Positions 24,293 to 36,177 are shown, counted from the stretch's first letter. The stretch is 64,000 nucleotides of DNA from Cydia pomonella (GCF_033807575.1 NC_084711.1:5828001-5892000), one strand, 5' to 3'. Notes: a model not told the origin generated them from the letters alone. Translations and numbers: made by a program.

Positions 24293-24799
24293 GCCTGCAT
24301 CCACTGGCAGTCGAAGCGAGAGAGAACCTTAGGTCCTCGCACCTTCAAGGTAAAGCCGTCCACCTCCACTGGATAAAGGCCCACGCAGGCCTAGAAGGGA
24401 ACGAGAGAGCCGACCAGTTAGCAAAAGAGGCCACTGAAAACACCAAATGAAAACCTGATTACGACTTATATCCAGTGTCCAAGTATTCGTCAGGATACGC
24501 TTGACGAATGGAACAAAAGATACGTGACTGGGGATACGGCGTCTGGCACCAAGCTCTTCGTCCCGAATGCGATCTCGGCATACAGAACGGTCAGAAAAAT
24601 AGAAGCTACAAATATAAGGACGCAGTTAATGACAGGGCATGGTGGGTTCTCGGAATACCTGAATCGCTTCAAGTGTAAGGAGAGCCCATCGTGCATTTGC
24701 GATCCAGTAGTGCAAGACCCAGTCTTACATGTTCTGTTGGAATGCCTGGTCCACGCCAAAGAGCGACTCGACCTGGAACAAAGATTAAATATAAACTTA
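24293..24799 (+). pseudogene. LINE ORF2 relic, part 2: RNase H end and zinc knuckle
   Basis: It continues the LINE from 22998 with HWIKAHAGLEGNERADQLAK, which supplies the last RNase H catalytic aspartate. A stop falls near 24448, a frameshift follows, and then comes a C-terminal segment with the CICDP...HVLLEC zinc-knuckle pattern and GHGGFSEYLNRFKC before it. The 3' end runs into A/T-rich sequence at 24790-24799, where an antisense SINE abuts it. Confidence 0.85.
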
Positions 24800-25061
24800 A
24801 ATAAATAAATAAATAAATAATATTATAGGACATTATTACACAAATTGACTAAAGTCCCACAGTAAGCTCAATAAGGCTTGTGTTGAGGGTACTTAGACAA
24901 CGATATATATAATATATAAATACTTAAATACATAGAAAACACCCATGACTCAGGAACAAATATCCATGCTCATCACACAAATAAATGCCCTTACCAGGAT
25001 TTGAACCCGGGACCATCAGCTTCGTAGGCAGGGTCACTACCCACTAGGCCAAAGTGGTCGT
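24800..25061 (-). mobile_element. tRNA-derived SINE, near full length, antisense
   Basis: The plus strand starts AATAAATAAATAAATAAT and then carries the inverted SINE body (TATTATAGGACATTATTACA, CAGTAAGCTCAATAAGG) and head (ATTTGAACCCGGGACCATC, TACCCACTAGGCC). It abuts the 3' end of the LINE relic, which suggests insertion into that element's A-rich tail. Confidence 0.85.
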
Positions 25062-25332
25062 CAAACTCAAACTTGACAGCACAAAACATTAGTGACATAA
25101 TGGAGAGTAGAGATAGACACAGGTTTCTAGTATACTGTGCCAATATCGTAAAAGCTGTAATCAATAGGAATAAAACGAAACATTTTTTTTAATTAGGCAA
25201 ATTATGTTTAAACAATATAATAACTTACCTATAATGTAATAAACATATGAAAGAGATGTATGAAAAAACAACAAAGAATCACACAGTATCTGACATAAGA
25301 AGAATCTGAAAAATACTAACAATAGAGTAATG

Positions 25333-26055
25333 AAGCATAGTTCATATAGAATTGGAACATAATTAGCAATTTTTAAAAAATAATAATTCCATGGCGGGAA
25401 AAAAATTGACAATTACAGTTCAATCACCAACCTTCAAAGTTTTAATGGTGAAAATATTATTTTCCTAGCTTTATGCATTTTAAAGTTTTGACCATGAAAA
25501 TTGAGAACAGGAGATTGATCGTGCACAAATACTTCGAAAATTCTTATCGATCCCGGTCAAAGACAGCTAAGTCGCTTGAAATACTAAAAGCTAGTATTTG
25601 TAGGGTCATAAAACGTTACACGGAGTCTCTATCAGCCGACAGGAAAACACAAACTAATCGGTGGTCTGGGACAAATAACAAGATTTTGGGAAAAAAGTCC
25701 CAAGGTCACTCAAACAAAATTCAGGACGGTCTAATTACATTCTCCGCGAGATGAATCCTTCGATGAATCTATCAAAAACTACTGAGCAATCATAATTTTT
25801 TTTTAAATAGGACTAGTCAAATTGTCCAGGGTATCAATTCATTGCGATCTACAAGAAATCAACACGCCAAAAATGTCGACAAAAGTGTTGTGCAGAAAAT
25901 GACGGGGGTCCATTATGAAAACAGTTCGTAATTATTTACATAACAGATTTTTTTATTTATTTATATATATTTGAATGCTAAATACATTTCTTATATTATT
26001 AACTTAAAAAAATAACAAACTTCTAGTGCGTACCAATTCTATATGAACTATGCTT
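25333..26055 (+). mobile_element. Tc1/mariner-like transposon relic with 23 bp inverted repeat
   Basis: Positions 25333-25355 and 26033-26055 are perfect 23 bp inverted repeats (core CATAGTTCATATAGAATT). They bracket a decayed transposase frame. Whether these are the true termini or internal repeats of a longer element is unclear; a TA dinucleotide is not immediately at both outer edges. Confidence 0.6.
25473..25754 (+). pseudogene. Transposase N-terminal DNA-binding relic (Tc1/mariner type)
   Basis: The 93-codon frame reads VHKYFENSYRSRSKTAKSLE, then a recognition-helix-like KASICRVIKRYTESLS, then NRWSGTNNK. This is the layout of a Tc1-type paired helix-turn-helix N-terminus (a first HTH, a basic linker, the start of a second). 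The frame ends before any DDE/D catalytic motif. A later stretch (25845-25930) is a poor candidate for the catalytic half. The assignment rests on pattern recognition only. Confidence 0.5.
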
Positions 26056-27855
26056 TAAATATATAAATAGATATAAGCAAGAAAATAACTTAACATGTAA
26101 AACCACTGAACATTTGTATCATTGGAATAAAAAATAAACCTGCCCAAAAAAAAGTCAACTTGTACACATATACTTATAGTAGACAGAGTAGCGTAGCTGG
26201 AAATCCCACCCAGACAAAGTCATGAAAGATGAAGGATGAATGAAAGATAGTATGCAGCATGAAAGTGCGAGAAGAATAAATGCGAGAACTGGAATGAATG
26301 AGAAAGCTTAAAATAGATTCCGATGACGTTGGAGGATCAGAGAAAAAAAAAACAAAAAAAATAATACCTTGATGTCCATGGCTAACGTCCAGGCATTAAG
26401 AATCCTAGTCATCTTAAAGCATCGCAGCTCGTATTTTAACATTTCCAATTCATATCCTTCGCATTTAAGCGAGGATTGTTTAAAATGTGACGCGCACGGT
26501 TTAGTGGTCGTAAAAGTGCGCACCGATCGTCATTGACGAGGCACGTAGAACATAAGTAACATAACCCATGTTTTACGTGCCAGTGCGCATATGCTCAATG
26601 AGCTGGTCACTTCTGATGGCTGCGCAAGCGCGGGCTAGTCGAATTCTCAGGAAAACCAACGTACTGTGACCGTTCGTTGGAGGATCTGCCCAAAATCCGA
26701 ATGAATTAGGTACTTAACATTAATATTTTACGCGAAAAGCCAGTTCTGGGCAGCAAAAAGCGGTAAGCAATCTGAAAACAGTGTTGGGTTCCATGGAGGG
26801 GCTTGGGTGGTTAGAATATCGCTATCCCATTTTCATGCAAGATAGGCACGATGAATGTCGACTTGCAAAAAATGCCCAGATAAACTATCTAAGCAAGTGT
26901 AAGCTGCTCATATAACCGTTAGAAGGTCCACCATATGATATTGTGGCCTACATCAGTATAAATAACTTGATGTGACAATTTAAACTTTTAAAATCCTTTA
27001 CTACGTATAATACCTATTACCACTATGGAACATCTTGGTCCACAAGGGACTGCAACATACTTAGTTACAGGGAGCGCCCTAGCACTGGTTTACTCGAACA
27101 ATTAACTAACCTGCGGATGACAAGTTGTAGGAATGGTACCACGGTAAGGACGACAGTTCATCAGTCAGATCAGTTTAGGCCTGTTAAGCCTTTTGTGTAC
27201 ACTTACTTGAGGCCTGATTGATGACTTATTGACATTGACATTCATAGGACATATCTACATCTACGGGACCAGCGGCGATGATCTCATGCAGAAGCACGTA
27301 TGTTAATTTACATTTTCAGTAGTTAGGCGTTCTCTCATATTTTTACCAAATTGCTAGTTGTAACCATCGAGAATCAGGAAATGTTAATTATACTTAGTAG
27401 AATTATTACAATAATTTTGTCTTTAAATGTACAATATTGGCTACCTAATATCTATTGTCTCAACTGCTAGAAATGTACATATGTTCTAAGTTGGATTAAT
27501 AGAAGTTTAATCACTGCTTCAATTCAACAATTGCAAATCCTCGCAGCCCCGAACTGGCAATTTCGAACAACTTCAGGCGACAGCGGTTAGTCCAATTGTC
27601 CAGTAGTTTGGTTCGTGCCAGAGACAAAAAAGTAATAAAAACTGTCAACGTAAGTCATCTGTGTGTGGCATATACGTGTGATGACTACCTACGGATTTGC
27701 TTTGAAACTCTGATGTTTTCTATGAATTGAAGTTTTGGTGCCCACAAAACAAAGCCTAAAGAGCTTGTTGAGAGACTAGGTCGCTTTGTACATAAATCTA
27801 GAATATTAGAATATTGTGCGTTTCACTCGCACTAACACTTATGCGGACAACTCTG
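26056..27855. other. Non-coding stretch, no recognised feature
   Basis: A slightly GC-richer patch at 26520-26690 and another at 27540-27610 have no supported frame or family. Confidence 0.4.
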
Positions 27856-27945
27856 AGCGAAATTAATGCACGCATGACATCTAACTGATATGATTCCAAT
27901 ATCAGTCTAATATCGGTTAAATGTCAGTGCACGTTCCAATTGGCT
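27856..27945. repeat. Dispersed MITE-like repeat, half copy
   Basis: CTAACTGATATGATTCCAAT followed by ATCAGTCTAATATCGG and GTGCACG matches both arms of the longer copy at 37.2-37.4 kb. Only one arm and the loop are clear here. Confidence 0.55.
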
Positions 27946-28062
27946 GCTCGTTATATGACGCGTTGTAGCGTTAATTTACAAGGTGGTCGATGCTAATGTA
28001 ACAAATCGCTATGGTTTTAAATTAGTTTTGATACGACGTTGACGATGATCTTAGTGATGGAG

Positions 28063-28382
28063 ATATTTAATGTCGTTAACGGGTCTAACGCGATTAGCTT
28101 TTATTATTTTACCTTTTACCCGACGTTTCAGGCAGGAGGGTTATTAGTGTTGCGTGTAGTGCCGTAGACAATTAAACATTAAACAAAAACGGGTAGATCA
28201 ATTTTACTTGACTACCCCGAATATTTATATAAACGAATTTCAGGTAGATTAGTACTATCTATATTGACATTTTGCTGAGACGTCATTCCTCCGTGACAGC
28301 TAGTGCAACCTTGCCGAAACGCCGGATAAAAGGTAAAATAATGAAATTAAATGAAATTTGACCCGTTAATGACATTAAATAT
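28063..28382. mobile_element. MITE with long (about 75 bp) terminal inverted repeats
   Basis: The left arm ATATTTAATGTCGTTAACGG through ATTATTTTACCTTTTACCCG pairs with the right arm CGGATAAAAGGTAAAATAAT through ACCCGTTAATGACATTAAAT. The middle, about 150 bp, has no coding capacity. The length and long TIRs fit a DNA-transposon-derived MITE. Target duplication not resolved; superfamily unassigned. Confidence 0.75.
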
Positions 28383-28754
28383 GTGTACTAAATGGGAGAG
28401 TTTAAAGTGTTATATCGTATGGAGATATTGGAAATACAGTCTTTAAATCTTATTGGTCGCAGGTACAATTGTACGGTAGTTTAGTCTGTACGTAATAACG
28501 TGCCTTGTTTGCTCGCGGGTGTTTTACGAGCTGAAGCCGCAGGGCTGCATTTTGAGGGTTGCGACGTATGACATTTTCTCGTTAACATACTGTTAATAAT
28601 TTATTTGAATATTATTCGGTGGTCGGTTTATATATAACATTTGTGTCTACTTGTGTTATATAACTACTATACATAATTTTATATTTACATGCCTTCTTGT
28701 CTAAATGTGACTTTTGGCCAGTAGTGGAACGAAAATATTGATGATTATCCTAAT
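28383..28754. other. AT-rich non-coding stretch
   Basis: No feature recognised between the MITE and the LINE fragment. Confidence 0.4.
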
Positions 28755-29360
28755 ATTGACCAATTTTCAAGACATGCGTCGCTTAATGACATAATTCGTC
28801 GATCTCTTGCCACCATCAATGTGCCTGCTCTTCTTGAGCCAACTGGCATTATCAGGGATGATGGCAAGAGGCCTGATGGGGTGTCCTTGGTTCCTTGGAG
28901 CTTGGGACGGATGTTAGTGTGGGATGCTACCTGCGTAGACACACTGGCACCGTCTCACCTCCAACGGACTAATGTAAAAGCGGGCGCAGCGGCGGAAAGC
29001 GCCGAAATTTTGAAACGTAATAAATATAAGAGCCTCGGTAGAGAGTACCATTTTGTACCTTTTGGCGTTGAAACTCTAGGTCCATGGGGTCCCAGCGCGC
29101 ACAAGTTTTTTGGAGAAATCGCGAAACGTCTGGTTGACGTAACTGGTGACCGAAGAGCTGGCGGCTTCCTCGCACAACGTATCAGTATTGCGATACAACG
29201 AGGAAATGCCGCCAGCATCCTTGGTACAATGCCTCAAGGGCCTATTTTAGATATAAGCTAGTTATAGTAATCATCTGTATATATCCATTATGTATATTGT
29301 TATTGTCAATAAATAGATTTATCGTTGATAACATATCTATAAATAAATGTTTATCAATAG
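28755..29360 (+). pseudogene. LINE 3' end with restriction-like endonuclease domain, best copy (A)
   Basis: The frame is open from about 28758 to the stop at 29259-29261. It encodes FSRHASLNDIIRRSLATINV, then ALLEPTGIIRDDGKRPDGVS, PWSLGRMLVWDATCVDTLAP, and a conserved tail (HFVPFGVETLGPWGPSAHKF, VTGDRRAGGFLAQRISIAIQ, GNAASILGTMP). The spacing of RPD and a downstream D in LVWDATC fits the (K/R)PD-X(12-15)-D centre of the restriction-like endonuclease at the C-terminus of R2/R4/CRE/NeSL-type LINEs. The upstream zinc knuckle and RT are lost, as expected for 5' truncation. AATAAA signals follow at about 29309 and 29342. Short pieces of the same family lie at 21.4 and 63.7 kb. The exact clade is not decided. 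Confidence 0.75.
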
Positions 29361-29410
29361 GTACCTTAGCACCGGGTTATTTATTACATGTATAGATGTT
29401 TACAGAAATG

Positions 29411-29560
29411 AAGGATGACTCACGCTAGACCGGGCTGGGGCCGGGCCGGAGCTTCCAGCGCTTCGTTTTCTATGAAAAGCACCACGTGATCACCGATCAG
29501 CATTAATAGAAAATGACGTGTCGAATACCGTGCACAGGTCGGTCTATCGTATCATCCTTT
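29411..29560. mobile_element. MITE with AAGGATGACTCACGC ends, near full length
   Basis: It opens AAGGATGACTCACGCTAGAC and closes with the inverted GGTCTATCGTATCATCCTT. The GC-rich shoulders (GGGCTGGGGCCGGGCCGG) and the centre CACCACGTGATCACCGATCA give a hairpin. A second copy in opposite orientation lies at 58.26-58.37 kb. Confidence 0.75.
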
Positions 29561-30843
29561 ACGTAGATGTATTAATTTGTTGATTCCTTGTCGAAAGTTA
29601 ATCTTCTCTTAAGTAAACTTATTTTACTGCTATAAATATATTTCAATTTGCTAACAAAAATACAATGGGTACAATATCACTTTAAACAATACGTCCCTTT
29701 TTCTTATCGGCTTATAAAGTAAACCAGTATTGCAATAAAACAAAGGATGGTTTTATACCGGAAAATGTGCTTCCAGGCCAGCAATTTCACGCCCATAAAT
29801 ATTATGAGTTTAATAGAAAACGTCGCGGCCTCATAAAGTGTACCGACTCCACCAATAAGCGTATGTCATCATCTCTACACGCAGTTTATATTTCAATGAA
29901 TAATTTCATAAATTACTAAGTTAAATGTTTGTTTTGCTTCTTTAAATTTTATTACGTTTATCGCATAAAATGTGGAAAAATACTATACAATTTTATACTT
30001 CGTCTTCTTTCATTAAAGTCGAAAACCGATAATATATTGTAATTGTCTCCATAGGACGGTATTGTATCAGTAGTTTAATAGTTTTTATATTACTTTAGAG
30101 ACTTTTATCCCACTATTTGAGTTGAGTAGCTAACGTAAAGGGTTGGATGAGATATCAAGTTAAATACTTGTAGTAATATCCAACTTTTAATGTTGGTGAA
30201 GTAAGCCGCTTTTATTTTATAGATTCAAGTCTTTTGTTTACTATGAAAAAGTCTTAACTAAGTATAAAATATATCATGATCTACTTATAGGTGAGCAGAA
30301 TGTATAAATATGTTTAGACTACAGATAACTTACAAAAGATTAATTTTAAATGGCTTCGAAACAAATTTATTATACTTATTTAGTGTAATTATGATTATAA
30401 AAAAACAATTCTATTGTTAGGAAAAATTTACAGTCTAGCTTCAATGTTTTAAAATGTTGGATAATCAGTTTGCAGAAACATGACCTAACTAACACTAAAC
30501 GCGAAGCAAATAGACAAATAACAAATGAAACGATTAACAAATTATTAAGTCTATTACGTAACCGCCATAAAAATGATTAAGCGGACAAGTCAAATTGATG
30601 GTCGTTTAATTCATCACCCCACATACCGAGTGTCATAGGCGTTTTAAAAGTTGTTAAGCCTTAGGCAGCAATTAAAACAAAAGCTTACCTTAGACATTTT
30701 AAAAGTGTAACGAAACATTATCGCCTAAGGCGCCGGTGCAGCCAGGAACCGTGGTTTTATAGTTATTAATATGTAAAGTAACATTTTTCGTCATACCTAC
30801 ATAATGAGGGCGCATATATAAAGGAACTATAATATTCCGGGTG
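29561..30843. other. AT-rich non-coding stretch, no recognised feature
   Basis: No repeat or domain recognised. Confidence 0.4.
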
Positions 30844-31184
30844 ATATCAATTATGACGGAAGCGCATGGCGGTAAGAGCGTGCGACTTGCAACCTTCAAA
30901 CCCCGGCCCGTACCAATAAGTTTTTCGGAACTTATGTAGGAAATATCATTTGATATTTACCAGTCGCTTTTCGGTGAAGGAAAACATCGTGAGGAAACCG
31001 GACTAATCCCCACAAGGCCTAGTTTTACCCTCTGGGTTGGAAGGTCAGATGGCAGTCGCTTTCGTAAAAACTAGTGCCTACTCCAAATCTTGGGATTCGT
31101 TGTCAAGCGGACCCCAGGCTCCCATGTGCCGTGGCAATATGCTGGGACAACGCGAGGAAGAAGAAGAAGAATATCGATTATGAC
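30844..31184 (+). mobile_element. tRNA-derived SINE (second family) with target duplications
   Basis: The element runs from 30858 to 31170. An A-box-like ATGGCGGTAAGAGCGTG and a B-box-like TTCAAACCC are followed by the body (TTTTCGGAACTTATGTAGG, TATTTACCAGTCGCTTTTCG) and a 3' end of GAGGAAGAAGAAGAAGA. Flanking 14 bp repeats ATATCAATTATGAC and ATATCGATTATGAC (30844-30857, 31171-31184) differ by one base and are the target-site duplication. Some head sequence around the B box is deleted compared with the 59.4 kb copy. Confidence 0.85.
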
Positions 31185-32339
31185 ACTTCGGACGCAAAAT
31201 AGAAGGATAATTGTTGCTGACTTGGAGTCTATATAACAATTTTTAGGATAAGTTGGACTGCCTTCTAACTAACGGGTTCCATATATCAGTCGAACTGAAG
31301 ATCGGGCAAGGACCTAAAATTACGACCACTCTGTGAAAGAGGTAAGTACCGACCGAGAACAATATATTATACATATTTTTAAATAGCATTAGGCACGAAT
31401 TTTATTTCTAATAATTTCAAGCTAATATTTGAAATATTTTGATATTTAACGCGGGGTAGCATTTAGTTTTTTTTTAATTGAAGTCTCCAAACCAATGGTA
31501 TTATCCCTATCAATGTGAACAAAACCATGGGAAAAGAAAACTTGGCGCGTACTCGCAGCATAAACATCTGCTAATGGATCTAATTGCTCCCTTATCTGAT
31601 CTGATACGTCGACTACAAACGAGAAAGTGGAAGCAACAACATTTCAACTGTTATTACCTATCCAAAGGCTTTCACCACTGGTACGGGCGACTGGTTCGCA
31701 TTGCCGATCTGATACGTCCAGCAATTTATACTTTGTTGTACTGACAGATTGACCGCTTATCGATCAATATATTGGCGGGAGGTAAACACTAGTACAACTT
31801 ACGACACACTATTAGAAACCGCCTGGTGCCGTAAGATATAGGTAGGTACTTAGCTCCTTCCCTGCTATCTACTCGTATGTTACTTGGGGTATTATTATAT
31901 GCACTACTTAAAGCGTGTTCTTTGTTTGTCATTCTCCTAATTTTATAAACATGTAACCACATAGTTGAAGAAATAAACACGCAAAAACTGCAAATTAGAT
32001 TTACATGGGCACGATACAGTGAGTGTGCGTAGAGAGTAAAACATAGAATAATATTTTTATCCCAGAATCATGTAAGGGTTGAGTTAGTGGAAAAGGAGGT
32101 GGTTTATATATAACTGCAAGTTATACACGAACAGTATCGCAGTTAAAAGTTAATATAAGTATTGGTAATGGTATATGATCGGTAAGTAACCTCAGAAACC
32201 AGTCAATGTAACTTATTGTAACTTTATCTCACCCCAGTATATCCAAGAAGCTGCTGCAAACATTATGTGTTATGGAACAAGGCTCAAATTTGTATATTTT
32301 TAGTGGTTTGTAAACTTGACCGTAGGTACCGCTATTTGC
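31185..32339. other. AT-rich non-coding stretch, no recognised feature
   Basis: A short open frame at 31478-31744 has no recognisable domain. CTGATCTGATACGTC occurs at 31596 and a near repeat (GATCTGATACGTCCAGC) at 31706, which may mark an old duplication. Confidence 0.4.
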
Positions 32340-32450
32340 AATAGCCCAGCTATCGAGATGCAAGTAGATCTAGGAGAGTTGTGGTTGTCATTAGCGCTCC
32401 ACCGGGACCGCAGTTGTGGGCACGCGACGTCGATATCCTACTTTGAAAGC
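32340..32450 (+). repeat. Unidentified dispersed repeat, copy 1
   Basis: AGCCCAGCTATCGAGATG, GAGAGTTGTGGTTGTCATTAG and CACGCGACGTCGATATCC match the reverse complement of 32970-33092. The plus-strand frame reads SPAIEMQVDLGELWLSLAL and the other copy reads SPAIEIVEQLDPRELWPSLA. This suggests the repeat was once coding. I do not recognise the family. Confidence 0.55.
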
Positions 32451-32969
32451 AATACGTTTCTGGAGGCTCATTACCATATACTTATAATACATAACCACGG
32501 TTGCAGAATATGTTGAGCTCCTAAAAGTTGTTTTTTAATAGAGGAGATAGCTTTTCAAGGTTGTTTGACATAAAATTAAGGTGAATTTCGGAAGGGAACT
32601 TGAAATAAAACGAAATTTTTCTTAAGTGGTATCCAGATTCAGAGTGAATGAGTTAAATGACACTAGCAGGCGGAACACTCGCCCTCGAGATCTTTTACTC
32701 GTTTGCAGAGGATTGAGCTTACCAGCGTGTCAGCGATTCACATCAAATGACTAAAGTCAGGGCGCATCTTTTAGGGAAACTTTGGAAATTTAACTTTCTA
32801 TACAGTAAATTTAAGGCTCATTGCGCCTCGCGCCGCGACTGGTCGCGATCTTTGGAACTGCTATTTAAATATGCAATGTAATTTCTGTACATACGGTTCA
32901 AATTTGATTGACTCAAGTAAAATACATCCCAACTCCAGCCGGTTGATCGTACATAATAGAAATGCATGG
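32451..32969. other. Non-coding spacer between two inverted repeat copies
   Basis: No feature recognised; the segment CTCGCGCCGCGACTGGTCGCG at 32827-32847 contains a short GC-rich inverted repeat. Confidence 0.35.
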
Positions 32970-33092
32970 CTTAGACAGACGACACTGACATCGCGTGCGC
33001 AATGCAGTTCCCTGTGGAACCGCTAATGATGGCCACAACTCTCGCGGATCTAGTTGCTCTACAATCTCGATAGCTGGACTCTTGCCTTTGCT
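32970..33092 (-). repeat. Unidentified dispersed repeat, copy 2, inverted
   Basis: Inverted homologue of 32340-32450. The minus-strand frame contains SPAIEIVEQLDPRELWPSLA then VPQGTALRTRCQCR. Similarity to copy 1 is at both DNA and peptide level, with diverged third positions and indels. Confidence 0.55.
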
Positions 33093-34220
33093 TACGAAAC
33101 GCGTTACTTCAGTTAAACCAGGATACACATGCTACGCAGATTTTATTAGACTTGTAGGACTAAAATTTAGGTAAACAAAGAAGCTGTAGGTATTCGTCAA
33201 CCTGTTATTAAATTAGTATGCGAAATAGTATTTTATACAATACTTTTTTTACTATATGTGAAACCTAAATAATTAATGAAAATTGGTAAGTATCTCATTA
33301 GACAAAAATGTAGTACAAAAGACATAAACGCGCGACTCCCACCACGCTCCCGTTCAGTCTTTTCTATGGGAGCGCGGCAACACGTGATTGGTATTTTTCT
33401 TTTATAGTTGACTACAGAGTATCGAAAGGAATCTTATAGTTGAGTTGGAAGCCCATACATGAAAGTACGCAATTATAGTTTGATATACGAAATCTTAATT
33501 CAACTATTACAGTCGAGAAATACAAAAATATATTAACAATTTTGATGATTTTCGCAAATGGCACCCATTTAATTATTTAGTGGCATCATATATTACACAG
33601 GATTTAACAATATGTAATCCTGTCACAAAGTTGCCTGTAATAACAATTATCATTTATACAGCTCAGCATAAAGCTGCCTCTATAGCACAATAAACGGGTT
33701 CATTCACATAAACTCGTAACTAAATGCAGGTGCGGTTATAAAACTTTACCATGTTGTCCTGAAATAACCCAACTATCCTGAACCAGGATAGATTATACGC
33801 CGTTTTGAATCAGGATTGCGATGCGAACATGCGGTCGTCACATTCTGTGGTTGGTGTATTCGCGATGCGGACCGCAAAGCAGTGGCTGAAGTGTACTCTG
33901 CTGAACTCTGCCTTTGAGCTTTGTACGCGAATATGTGTAGATAAGATAGGTCGTTGCAGTCGAAATCAAAGATATGATAGATTTATGTAATAGGTAAAGC
34001 ATTTATTTTTGGAACTAAATAGCTAAACTAATTCTATAAAACTTTAAAACTATTTATGGCAAATCTTAAAATAAATAAAAGTAATCTTAAAATAAATAGA
34101 CTACCTAACAAAAACTATGCTATATTAGGTACCTGGTACTTTTGCATATTGTTCCATACAAACCTTCGCGACCATAATTACTCATTAGTTTTTGCAAACA
34201 AGATCAGTATTAATAATATT
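33093..34220. other. Non-coding stretch, no recognised feature
   Basis: A short CGCTCCCGTTC...TATGGGAGCG inverted repeat lies at about 33345-33374. Nothing else recognised. Confidence 0.35.
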
Positions 34221-34362
34221 TGTGACTTTGTAAAACTAAAGGAGAATGGGCAATTTGTCCCATGGATGTATACTGTTGAGACATATCTCGTTTGAAAGGG
34301 TTTACTCTTAGCATTATTTTATTGTATGACACCAACTTTGGATAACTTGCAGGGACTGAGCA
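34221..34362 (+). repeat. Unidentified dispersed repeat, copy 1 (PWMYTVETY frame)
   Basis: GAGAATGGGCAATTTG, TCCCATGGATGTATACTG and ACACCAACTTTGGATAACTTG match the reverse complement of 48552-48697. Both copies encode PWMYTVETY in this orientation; here the frame ends in LV then a stop, while the other continues. Family not recognised. Confidence 0.55.
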
Positions 34363-35735
34363 ATTAAAAAAAAAGAGTGGCCAATATAAACGGTTGTTTT
34401 ACAAAGTACTTGTTATGTAGCCGGTTGTTAGGTGTTTTGTATGAAAGAATATGAGAAATTCTAGATTTCTGTTTACCACTACTTACGTTTAAGTACGTAC
34501 AGGGCTGGAATTAGTTGATAAAACATATGCTTGAATTAAAAATACTGCTATTAAACACTGAAACTTGCTTGTATACTCAAGCCATATATATCATTTAAAA
34601 GACATTTTTATAAGGTATTTTAATATATATATACTTGCACTCAAATGCTTGCAGGGGCGGTAATAAAACTAGTTTTTTCGTTAATTAAGTGTGGTAAATG
34701 CCGCTTTGTTTGTTCTACCTGGCACTAGATGGAGCCTTGGTAGCCGTTTGGGTAATTTTTACTAGTGGTATATACAATTGAGTTTTATCCTATTTGGAAG
34801 GTCTTCAATTAAGCATTAATTACTTATATGACACCAAAGACCGAAAGTGTCCAGGGAAGATGATATTAATAATTTTGATCATGCGCTGCGGCGTAAACTG
34901 GAACTAAAAAATGTCATTCATATAGAGTTACTTTTGTAACCATTTACATCACTTTGCATGCCTGAAATATAATGAAAAAGTAATTTATATATTTTTTTTA
35001 AATTATTACCGCTCAATAAATGGCACTAAACTACTTAATTATGATTTTTCAAATCCTCTCTAGTACTGACATCTTGCGTGCAATAGGAGAACCGAATGAG
35101 CGGCAAATGCTGGATCCGTATAGTCGCTTATAAACGCTTAAAAATGTCACCGAAGAATAAGTTTGTTTAATTCGGAACTTTGACAATAAAACGAGTTGTT
35201 ACCTTGAACGAGTAAGTGTCGTCTATTTATCTCTCTTGCTCTTACATATTCGAGTGATAAAGGTAGAAAAAGCATTATATTTTTTAAAGTTCGCGTTATG
35301 TCCTGCTAGAAACGTTATATAAACTTATTATTAAACATGAAATAAGATTCCTAAGCAATAAGTAGGTAAGTAAATGTATTTATGGAGTACCATAATTAGC
35401 AGCAAGAAAATAAATCTAAGTTTATATGTTACGATAAAATAAATCGTAAAAAGGTACTATGTACATACTTGTTTTGTCTCTCTGTAGGAAAATTGTGTAA
35501 ACGTGAAACATTTGAGATTGCGCCGCGGTTCAAAGCAACGTTCCCTTCGTTTGCCATATGAAGCAGGATTAAATTGTGTAGTTTTAAGTTCTCATGTAAG
35601 TGAATTGTCAAATTCTTAGTGAGAATAAAGAATCTTAAACCTAAAATTAACGCAGTGAATACATTACAAGCATCAGCGACTCTTAACTGTTTGCCAAGCT
35701 AAGATAGTAGCTGTATTTCGTTCCATTATATATAC
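34363..35735. other. AT-rich non-coding stretch, no recognised feature
   Basis: No repeat family or domain recognised. Confidence 0.4.
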
Positions 35736-36170
35736 ATATGAAATAAAAACTTTTGAATACATTTAACACCTTTATTTCATATAAATTGAAAAATAACTGA
35801 CGGCATACATTTTCTAGTGAATAGGTGCATCCAGATCCAGATAAGAGAATGCATGGTTATTGCGCCAATCTCGGACCATTTGCGATTGGTTTGCTAAGGG
35901 CACCGCTAGCTGGTGCGGGTGCACAGAGCACTTATACCTTATTAAATAAAAACTTTTGAATACATTTAACATCTTTATTTCATATAAATTAAAAAATAAG
36001 TGACGGCATAGATTTTCTTCACGGTCGCACAAATATTATCAGGACGAGTCGACAAGTTACTTTAAAGCAAGCATTGGTGAATAGGTGCATCCAGATCCAG
36101 ATAAGGTAATGCATGGTTATTGCGCCAATCTCGGACCATTTGCGATTAGTTTGCTAGCTGGAGCGGGTTA
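35736..36170. repeat. Direct duplication of an approximately 200-260 bp unit
   Basis: AAATAAAAACTTTTGAATAC occurs at 35741 and 35944 (offset 203), and GTGAATAGGTGCATCCAGAT at 35817 and 36077 (offset 260). The second unit therefore carries about 57 bp not present in the first. Both units end in a CCATTTGCGATT...GCTAGCTGG junction leading into the GC-rich repeats. Confidence 0.75.
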
Positions 36171-36177
36171 ACGAAAA

